Below are positions 1 through 6,332 of a stretch of DNA of 6,332 bases, one piece after another. This stretch comes from Hyphomicrobiales bacterium (GTDB taxonomy: Bacteria; Pseudomonadota; Alphaproteobacteria; Rhizobiales; Aestuariivirgaceae). The notes below the pieces were generated by a model that saw only the letters and a list, made by a program, of their open reading frames with translations, made no database searches and was not told where the DNA came from. Each line of letters begins with the position of its first letter. Within the stretch, counting starts at the first letter, position 1. The position numbers and the translations under genes were made by a program. The stretch covers positions 1 through 6,332 of the forward strand of contig JACMJT010000069.1 in NCBI GenBank assembly GCA_014380505.1, read 5' to 3'.

Positions 1-74
1 GCGGCATAGATCGCGGCGGTATAACCGGCCGGCCCCGATCCGAGGATCAGGACGCGGGCGTGGCGGGGGGGCAT
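1..74 (-). CDS. trxB: Thioredoxin reductase, N-terminal fragment (cut by window edge)
   Basis: Only the first 24 codons are present, reading leftward from an ATG at 72-74. The peptide contains RVLILGSGPAGYTAAIYA, the Rossmann FAD-binding GxGPAGYTAAIYA signature at the extreme N-terminus of bacterial thioredoxin reductase. The family's full-length enzyme is a roughly 320-residue cytoplasmic flavoprotein that uses NADPH to reduce thioredoxin. A GGAG Shine-Dalgarno six bases upstream of the ATG supports this start. The gene is divergent from the benE-like gene, with 106 bp between their starts. The FAD motif is shared with related flavoprotein reductases such as alkyl hydroperoxide reductase subunit F, but the motif lying right at the N-terminus and the presence of greA and carB nearby favour trxB. 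The NADPH domain and the CxxC active site are outside the window. Confidence 0.88.
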   Translation of the reverse strand, partial: MPPRHARVLILGSGPAGYTAAIYA

Positions 75-80
75 GGAGGG

Positions 81-84
81 CTCC
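81..84 (-). promoter_or_regulatory. Ribosome binding site of trxB
   Basis: The minus strand reads GGAG followed by six bases and then the ATG at 72-74. This is good spacing and it fixes the trxB start. Confidence 0.6.
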
Positions 85-89
85 GGGTT

Positions 90-115
90 GCTATGAGAAA
101 TTAACATAGCTCATA
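90..115. repeat. Overlapping inverted repeats upstream of trxB (candidate operator)
   Basis: GCTATG (90-95) and CATAGC (105-110) form a perfect 6-bp inverted repeat with a nine-base AT-rich spacer. The same left arm, read as TATGAG (92-97), also pairs perfectly with CTCATA (110-115). The centre is AT-rich. This geometry suits a dimeric regulator. No regulator gene lies in the window, so which protein binds, if any, is unknown. Confidence 0.4.
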
Positions 116-130
116 TGGGCAATTCGGCAA
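103..130 (-). promoter_or_regulatory. Possible trxB promoter
   Basis: On the minus strand a TTGCCG (125-130) and a TATGTT (103-108) are separated by 16 bases, each matching four of six sigma-70 consensus positions. The -10-like element lies inside the inverted repeat at 90-110, so a protein bound there could occlude it. This is consensus matching by eye only, and alphaproteobacterial promoters are often weak matches. Confidence 0.25.
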
Positions 131-136
131 GTCCGG

Positions 137-149
137 TACAATGAATTGT
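137..149. promoter_or_regulatory. Palindrome overlapping a possible benE -10 element
   Basis: ACAAT-GA-ATTGT (138-149) is a perfect 5-bp inverted repeat with a two-base centre. It overlaps TACAAT (137-142), a five-of-six match to a sigma-70 -10 box on the plus strand. No good -35 element sits 16-18 bases upstream, which would fit a promoter needing an activator, or no promoter at all. If used, transcription would begin near position 149, about 30 bases before the benE start. Confidence 0.35.
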
Positions 150-156
150 GAACAGT

Positions 157-167
157 CCGCTTAGCGG
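157..167. repeat. Short hairpin in the benE leader
   Basis: CCGCT-T-AGCGG is an 11-base perfect palindrome around a single central base, 13 bases before the benE start codon. A one-base loop cannot form as RNA without opening the inner pairs, so a DNA-level operator is as likely as an RNA hairpin. Confidence 0.3.
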
Positions 168-180
168 ATAAGCAATTTTC

Positions 181-1371
181 ATGAGTGACATGGCAGCGGA
201 GACACGAGGCGGCTGGTTCGGCATCATTTCGTCCACGGTGACGGCGGTGGTCGTTGGCTTTGCTTCCACGATCCTGCTCATCATGGAGGCGGCGCGCGCG
301 GTGGGCGCCAATCCCGCCCAACAGGCGTCATGGGCGGCGGCACTGTGCTTCGGCATGGCGGTTACGTCGTTCATCCTGTCGTGGCGCTACAAAATGCCGA
401 TCATCACGGCATGGTCGACGCCGGGGGCCGCCCTCATCGCCACGAGTGCTGCGGGTGTCACCTATCCAAACGCGCTCGGCGCGTTCGTGGTGGCGGGTGC
501 TCTCATGTGCATCTCGGCCCTTATCAAACCGCTGGAACGGGCCATCGAGAAAATCCCCGTGGGCATTGCTGCCGCCATGCTGGCAGGGGTGCTGCTGCGC
601 TATGTGCTTGGCGTGCCGGGAGCAGCCATCGCCATGCCGATGTTCGTCATCCCGCTCATTGTCATCTTCTTCGCGCTCAGGCTCAGCATTCCGCTGTTCG
701 CGGTTCCAGTCATTGTGGGGCTGGGTGTCGCCATGGCGGCGTACGGCGGCTCGTTCGCGGAGAACTGCTGTTCGATGGGCCTGACCACCATGGCGTGGAC
801 GACGCCTACCTTCGATGGCGCCACGATCCTCAGCCTCGGCGTTCCTCTCTTTCTCGTTACCATGGCATCGCAGAACCTTCCTGGCTTCGCGGTGCTGCGG
901 GCCGCCGGCTACCAGCCGCCCGTATCGCCCTGCCTGCTGGTAACGGGCGTGGGCTCGGTCGCCCTGGCGCCCTTCGGCAGCCATGCCATCAACATGGCGG
1001 CGATTACCGCGTCGATCGTCACCGGCCCCGACACCCACCCCGATCCGCAAAAGCGCTGGCTCGTGGCCTGGCCCTATCTCATCCTTTATATCGCCGTGGG
1101 ACTCGCGGCCGCCAGCTTCGTAGAGATTTTAGGCGCGCTGCCGGCAGCACTGATCACCGCGATTGCCGGATTGGCGCTGTTCTCGCCTCTGATGGGCGGC
1201 GTGACCGCGATGATGAAGGAGCCGCGCGATATCGAAAGCGCGCTCATCACTTTCCTCGTTACCGCGTCGGGCGTTACGGTCTTCGGCGTTGGCTCAGCCT
1301 TTTGGGGGCTGATGGCGGGCATGCTGCTTTACGGCGCGCGGCATTTTCTGCATGGGATGGGCAAGCGATGA
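181..1371 (+). CDS. benE: BenE family benzoate/H+ symporter
   Basis: This 396-residue inner-membrane protein consists almost wholly of hydrophobic helices, at about the family's usual length. It shows the BenE/YdcO landmarks: ITAWSTPGAALIA (residues 75-87), ASQNLPGFAVLRAAGY (229-244) and PFGSHAINMAAITASI (264-279). By family knowledge, BenE proteins have a UraA-like transporter fold and import benzoate or related aromatic acids with protons. The true substrate here is inferred only. The ATG at 181 gives MSDMAAETRGG; a second in-frame ATG at 190 is possible. Neither has a strong Shine-Dalgarno, although GGATAAG lies at 166-172. The gene is divergent from trxB and convergent with greA. No benzoate-degrading genes are in the window, so it stands alone here. 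E. coli YdcO is a relative of unproven substrate, so the symbol is a family assignment. Confidence 0.92.
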   Translation: MSDMAAETRGGWFGIISSTVTAVVVGFASTILLIMEAARAVGANPAQQASWAAALCFGMAVTSFILSWRYKMPIITAWSTPGAALIATSAAGVTYPNALGAFVVAGALMCISALIKPLERAIEKIPVGIAAAMLAGVLLRYVLGVPGAAIAMPMFVIPLIVIFFALRLSIPLFAVPVIVGLGVAMAAYGGSFAENCCSMGLTTMAWTTPTFDGATILSLGVPLFLVTMASQNLPGFAVLRAAGYQPPVSPCLLVTGVGSVALAPFGSHAINMAAITASIVTGPDTHPDPQKRWLVAWPYLILYIAVGLAAASFVEILGALPAALITAIAGLALFSPLMGGVTAMMKEPRDIESALITFLVTASGVTVFGVGSAFWGLMAGMLLYGARHFLHGMGKR

Positions 1372-1436
1372 CAGACGCACGCCCGGCCTGCCTCATGCAA
1401 CCTCGTAGTGAATAATCGCGCCTGGGCAGTGTGGAC

Positions 1437-1910
1437 TTAAAGCCACTTCACCTTGACGATCTCATAGCTCTTGCCGCCGCCCGGCGTGGTGACCTCGACG
1501 GAGTCGCCTTTTTTCTTGCCGATGATGGCGCGGGCGATGGGGGAGGAGACGGAAATCTTGCCCTTTTTCACGTCGGCCTCGAATTCGCCGACGATTTGGT
1601 AGGAGGCCTTGTCGTCGGTTTCCTCGTCGACGAGCGTCACCTTGGCGCCGAACTTCACCGTGTCGCCGGAAAGCTTAGTGATGTCGATCACATCGGCGCG
1701 GCTGATCTTGTCCTCAAGCTCGGCGACGCGCGCTTCAGTCCAGCCCTGCTGGTCCTTGGCCGCGTGATATTCGGCGTTCTCCGAAAGGTCGCCATGGGAG
1801 CGGGCTTCCTCGATCGCCTTGATGATGCGCGGACGCTCCACCGTTTTAAGGTGCTTGATCTCGTCCATCATGGCGGAATGGCCTTCCGCCGTCATCGGCA
1901 CTTTTTCCAT
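1437..1910 (-). CDS. greA: Transcription elongation factor GreA
   Basis: GreA enters the secondary channel of RNA polymerase and stimulates cleavage of backtracked transcripts, rescuing stalled complexes. The 157-residue protein matches the family length (158 in E. coli). Residues 1 to about 75 form the N-terminal coiled coil, with the tip signature [15 protein letters not shown]41 and E44 fall at the same positions as the E. coli catalytic-tip acids. The C-terminal FKBP-like domain includes [14 protein letters not shown] and ends in [17 protein letters not shown] chose the ATG at 1908-1910 (MEKVPMT) because it aligns with E. coli MQAIPMT and has GGAT seven bases upstream. An in-frame ATG at 1920-1922 would add four residues but has no evident ribosome site. 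The gene lies downstream of the receiver-pseudokinase gene on the same strand, 154 bp away, and converges on benE. Confidence 0.97.
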   Translation of the reverse strand: MEKVPMTAEGHSAMMDEIKHLKTVERPRIIKAIEEARSHGDLSENAEYHAAKDQQGWTEARVAELEDKISRADVIDITKLSGDTVKFGAKVTLVDEETDDKASYQIVGEFEADVKKGKISVSSPIARAIIGKKKGDSVEVTTPGGGKSYEIVKVKWL

Positions 1911-1916
1911 TGGTCT

Positions 1917-1920
1917 ATCC
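1917..1920 (-). promoter_or_regulatory. Ribosome binding site deciding the greA start
   Basis: The minus strand reads GGAT, seven bases before the ATG at 1908-1910. It overlaps the alternative upstream ATG at 1920-1922, which argues against that longer start. Confidence 0.5.
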
Positions 1921-1989
1921 ATCGTCTGTCAGTTCATTTCAGCCCGTCCGGGTGGGTCCGGCCGGTCCTCGTTGCAAGCGGTTCGCGGA

Positions 1990-2030
1990 AAAGCGGCACC
2001 CGGCCTATGCTGCAACGCATGGGGGCCGGG
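1990..2030 (-). terminator. Strong hairpin after the receiver-pseudokinase gene: weak terminator or greA leader structure
   Basis: CCCGGCC (1999-2005) pairs perfectly with GGCCGGG (2024-2030). Inside it, ATGC (2007-2010) pairs with GCAT (2017-2020) around a six-base loop, with only a small asymmetric bulge (1 versus 3 bases) between the stems. On the minus strand the stem is followed six bases later by TTTT (1989-1992 region). The hairpin starts about 35 bases after the stop of the upstream gene and ends about 90 bases before greA. It could terminate the upstream transcript or attenuate readthrough into greA. The U-run is short and displaced, so efficient intrinsic termination is uncertain. 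Confidence 0.4.
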
Positions 2031-2032
2031 GC

Positions 2033-2048
2033 GGCCATGAAGATGGCC
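2033..2048. repeat. Small perfect hairpin GGCCAT-GAAG-ATGGCC
   Basis: A perfect 6-bp stem with a four-base loop lies 17 bases past the stop codon of the receiver-pseudokinase gene and immediately before the larger hairpin. No T-run follows on either strand. It may simply protect the transcript 3' end, or it may be chance in GC-rich DNA. Confidence 0.3.
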
Positions 2049-2064
2049 TAAAATGCCGGAAAAT

Positions 2065-3135
2065 TCAAGAGGGTTCCGCCGCTGGGAGAAACAGCCTCAG
2101 CTCATGGCCCATGGCGTGGTCTAGCCGCAAGGAGGTCGCAATGGCGAGCCTGTGGGCGAGTGCCAGAGCCACGCCAAAACTCGACGCGAGTTCGGTTTGG
2201 CTGGATTCGGCCGAGCCCGGCAGCGACAGCCGGAGGGAGGATCGGCATCCTTCCGTTTCAACCGCTATTCTCAAAACGGATCCAGGCCCCGCTATCGAAA
2301 GCAGGCTGTCGGCGAAGAGATGCACCATGCGGCGCAAATGCAGCTTGCTGGTCCATGTGTAGATAGCCACCTCCGGATCGGCTAGATCGATCCTTAGCCC
2401 CGCGGCCAAAGCCTTGGGCGCCAGCTTGCGCGCGAGGTCGCGGAGCAGGGGTAGCACTGCAACGCGCTCGCTCTCGCCATCATCGAATGATCCGGAGCGG
2501 CACAGGTCGTTGGCCAAAGAAACCCGATCCAAAAGGGCCGTGGCGCCGCTGCGGATATCCGTGGCGATAGCGGAGAAATCGGGGGCAGCACCGCTGCCGC
2601 TTTTGACGCTGGCCGCGAGAAGCTCGGCGTTGCCCATGATGAGGCTCAGGGGCTCGCGGATTTCCGCTCCCAGCGACAGGAGAAAACTACGGCTGAGGGC
2701 CGCGGCTTCCGCTTCCTCGCCGAGTTTCCGCAGTTCCTCGCCTTTCCGGGACAAATCGTCGGCGCGCGCCAGGGCTTTTTCTACGGCGGCGAGAATGTCC
2801 TCGGGTTCGGCTGGCTTGCGGACATAGTCCAGCACACCGGCCCGGAGCGAGGAGATGGCCGTGTCATAGTCCTGATCCGACGTCATCAGGATGCCGATAA
2901 GATCGGGCATGGTCTGGCGCAAGGCGCACAGGAGTTCGACGCCGTTCATGCCGGCGCCGATCCGGTAATCGAGAATGGCCACCTCGGGCCGGCAACGGCT
3001 GCAATGGCCGACTGCCGCCTCGGTGCTGTAGACGGCGGCGGCCGAATGCCCAGCAAGGGCCAGCAACTCGCAGACTGAGTCAGCGAGGTCGGAGTGATCG
3101 TCGACAATCAAGATGCGTGGGGCCGCATTCGGCAT
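2065..3135 (-). CDS. Response-regulator receiver fused to a degenerate histidine-kinase-like region (pseudokinase)
   Basis: This 356-residue cytoplasmic protein has two parts. Residues 7-123 are a receiver domain with all key residues: acidic pair D12/D13, phosphoacceptor D56 (in AILDYR), T85, Y104 and K107 (in LDYVRKP). A linker (about 124-147), probably coiled coil, leads into residues 148-213. These resemble a HisKA dimerisation domain: FLLSLGAEIREPLSLIMGNAELL aligns with the usual FLxxMSHELRTPLNAIxGxxELL, but the phosphoacceptor His is Ala157. Residues 225-353 follow the path of a HATPase_c domain but lack the N-box asparagines, the DxGxG G1 box and the GLGL G2 box (GVALAL instead). By inference it can receive phosphate at D56 but cannot autophosphorylate, so it may act as a phosphorylation-controlled scaffold or partner for another kinase. 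The reading frame is intact, so this is not a decayed pseudogene. The upstream in-frame TGA makes this ATG the only ATG start. No cognate kinase is nearby. Confidence 0.85.
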   Translation of the reverse strand: MPNAAPRILIVDDHSDLADSVCELLALAGHSAAAVYSTEAAVGHCSRCRPEVAILDYRIGAGMNGVELLCALRQTMPDLIGILMTSDQDYDTAISSLRAGVLDYVRKPAEPEDILAAVEKALARADDLSRKGEELRKLGEEAEAAALSRSFLLSLGAEIREPLSLIMGNAELLAASVKSGSGAAPDFSAIATDIRSGATALLDRVSLANDLCRSGSFDDGESERVAVLPLLRDLARKLAPKALAAGLRIDLADPEVAIYTWTSKLHLRRMVHLFADSLLSIAGPGSVLRIAVETEGCRSSLRLSLPGSAESSQTELASSFGVALALAHRLAIATSLRLDHAMGHELRLFLPAAEPS

Positions 3136-3165
3136 GATCCGTCATTCTTAAATCGTATTGCTGTA

Positions 3166-3179
3166 AAGTTGACTAACTT
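3166..3179. repeat. Inverted repeat AAGTT-N4-AACTT in the divergent control region
   Basis: AAGTT (3166-3170) and AACTT (3175-3179) are a perfect 5-bp inverted repeat around GACT, about 30 bases upstream of the receiver-pseudokinase start. A second small palindrome, CAACCTGTTG, lies at 3189-3198. Either could be an operator for the divergent pair. Both are short enough to arise by chance. Confidence 0.25.
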
Positions 3180-3195
3180 CGCCGGTTACAACCTG

Positions 3196-3224
3196 TTGCA
3201 AGTTATAGGCAGTTCGGAAATACT
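3196..3224 (+). promoter_or_regulatory. Possible promoter of the CFI-box-like gene
   Basis: TTGCAA (3196-3201) and AATACT (3219-3224) are 17 bases apart, each matching four of six sigma-70 positions. Transcription would start near 3231, giving a leader of about 19 bases that holds the ribosome site. Judged by eye only. Confidence 0.3.
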
Positions 3225-3239
3225 CCCGTAACTATTTGT

Positions 3240-3243
3240 GGAG
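3240..3243 (+). promoter_or_regulatory. Ribosome binding site deciding the start at 3250
   Basis: GGAG is followed by six bases and then the ATG at 3250. A possible GTG start at 3238 overlaps this site and is therefore unlikely. Confidence 0.6.
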
Positions 3244-3249
3244 CGCGCC

Positions 3250-3879
3250 ATGATCACCAGGCGAATGTTCGTATTTGCTTCAGGATTGGCGGCGCTTGCG
3301 TCCGATCTCGCGGTAAAAGCGCGAGACGTCAACGCGGCCGGGGTGACTGAAACAGCCGCTGAATGTGCGGATAAATTTGGGGGCACGCCGGAGCCCATGG
3401 ATTGGAGCAACACTTCGGAGCACGGTGATCATTACCAAGACAGTGATGCCGACAACAGCCGGTTCAATTATTATTGCAAAACGCCGGAACTGGATGAACA
3501 ATGTCTCAATGCTGAAAAGTGGAGTTATGATGTCGCTACCGGAAAATGCCAGGAGCTTTGTTTCCTAACGACAGCTTGCACGCAGGTTATTGGCTTGCGG
3601 GATAATTGCTTTGAACTCAGGACTCTGCGCCGTTTCCGCGATGTCTATCTGGTAAAACAGCCAGGTGGACTTGCCGAAATCACGCTCTACTACAGTTTAG
3701 CGCCGCTCATTATGCAGCGCCTTTATGGGATCGGCGCGCGGGCGCGAAACCGGGAACTTGCCAAGCTCTATGCCAGGTATGTTCTGCCCTGTGCGGTTCT
3801 GGCTGCGCTTGGGTTCAACAAAATCACGCACCGGGAATATCGCCGCATGGTTATTCATTTGAAGAGGCACGATCACTGA
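3250..3879 (+). CDS. Exported cysteine-rich protein with a CFI-box-like C-terminal motif, function unknown
   Basis: The protein has 209 residues. The N-terminus MITRRMFVFASGLAALA has twin arginines followed by a short hydrophobic stretch and an ALA|S cleavage option after residue 17. It could be a Tat or an ordinary Sec signal; the context TRRMFV is close to the Tat consensus. There are eight cysteines (39, 76, 85, 100, 104, 110, 120, 181). Residues 104-110 read CFLTTAC, followed by CFEL (120-123), LRRFRDVYL (126-134) and a YYSLAP segment (147-152). This pattern resembles the CFI-box domain (CFIATA...LRxFRD...YYxxxP) that I recall from many bacterial hypothetical proteins, whose function is unknown. 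A hydrophobic stretch follows at about 177-189. Base composition differs from its neighbours: about 45% G+C over 3421-3540 and 51% over 3601-3720. It is divergent from the receiver-pseudokinase gene and convergent with carB. I can assign no biochemical role. Confidence 0.82.
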   Translation: MITRRMFVFASGLAALASDLAVKARDVNAAGVTETAAECADKFGGTPEPMDWSNTSEHGDHYQDSDADNSRFNYYCKTPELDEQCLNAEKWSYDVATGKCQELCFLTTACTQVIGLRDNCFELRTLRRFRDVYLVKQPGGLAEITLYYSLAPLIMQRLYGIGARARNRELAKLYARYVLPCAVLAALGFNKITHREYRRMVIHLKRHDH

Positions 3880-3893
3880 CTTGACGATTTATG

Positions 3894-3930
3894 CGGCGCG
3901 CCGTTTTGCTTTTCAGCAATTGGCGAAACG
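3894..3930. terminator. Candidate terminator region between convergent CFI-box-like gene and carB
   Basis: CGGCGCGCCG (3894-3903) is a perfect 10-base palindrome followed on the plus strand by TTTTGCTTTT, starting 15 bases after the stop of the CFI-box-like gene. It overlaps a second stem in which CGTTTTGC (3902-3909) pairs with GCGAAACG (3923-3930) with one G-T wobble around a 13-base loop. The first could be a short plus-strand intrinsic terminator. The second could form in either transcript, but no T-run follows it on the minus strand. The two stems are mutually exclusive where they overlap. Confidence 0.35.
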
Positions 3931-3935
3931 TGTTG

Positions 3936-6332
<2,397 letters not shown>

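Noticed and set aside
1368..1415. A 15-codon frame starting in an ATGA overlap with the benE stop (MTDARPACLMQPRSE).
   Set aside because: It is very short, has no recognisable sequence and no ribosome site beyond the coding end of benE. An ATGA overlap can hint at a lost coupled gene, but nothing else supports it.
328..1415. Long open frames in other frames and antisense to benE.
   Set aside because: They overlap the benE frame, which has clear family motifs throughout. Their translations are rich in Arg, His and Gly, as expected of shadows in GC-rich DNA.
1950..1967. GGTCCGGCCGGTCC-type near-palindrome upstream of greA as an operator.
   Set aside because: The core CCGGCCGG is a simple GC palindrome with a mismatched flank, which is expected often by chance at this base composition.
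1910..2362. A plus-strand open frame across the greA leader and the end of the receiver-pseudokinase gene.
   Set aside because: No domain, no convincing ribosome site, and mostly antisense to a well-supported gene.
2065..3135. Treating the receiver fusion as a decayed pseudogene.
   Set aside because: The frame is uninterrupted over 356 codons, the receiver residues are all intact, and the helix pattern of the kinase-like part is preserved despite loss of the catalytic residues.
3238..3240. GTG start for the CFI-box-like protein, four codons upstream of the ATG.
   Set aside because: It overlaps the GGAG ribosome site that is correctly spaced for the ATG at 3250, and the ATG start puts the twin arginines close to the N-terminus as in Tat signals.

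Overview
The window looks like chromosomal DNA from an alphaproteobacterium. Most of it is GC-rich: sampled stretches of the main genes run about 63-73% G+C. The GreA and CarB proteins are typical proteobacterial sequences. Having trxB, greA and carB close together is an arrangement I recall from alphaproteobacteria such as Rhizobiales. I cannot place it to genus.

Layout, left to right: (1) positions 1-74, minus strand, the first 24 codons of thioredoxin reductase (trxB), cut by the window edge; (2) 75-180, a short divergent control region with three palindromes; (3) 181-1371, plus strand, a BenE-type benzoate/proton symporter; (4) 1372-1436, a convergent gap with no clear terminator; (5) 1437-1910, minus strand, transcription elongation factor greA; (6) 1911-2064, the greA leader, holding a strong hairpin; (7) 2065-3135, minus strand, a response-regulator receiver fused to a histidine-kinase-like region that has lost its phosphoacceptor histidine and its ATP-binding motifs; (8) 3136-3249, a divergent control region; (9) 3250-3879, plus strand, a small exported-looking cysteine-rich protein with a CFI-box-like motif, clearly lower in G+C; (10) 3880-3935, a convergent gap with short hairpins; (11) 3936-6332, minus strand, the C-terminal three quarters of carbamoyl-phosphate synthase large subunit (carB), running off the window.

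The housekeeping genes (trxB, greA, carB) all lie on the minus strand. The two plus-strand genes and the receiver/pseudokinase gene sit between them and look like accessory insertions. There is no CRISPR array, transposon, phage gene, tRNA or rRNA. I do not see a complete new multi-gene system. The parts most worth a second look are the receiver-pseudokinase, its divergently transcribed low-GC cysteine-rich neighbour, and the palindromes between trxB and benE.
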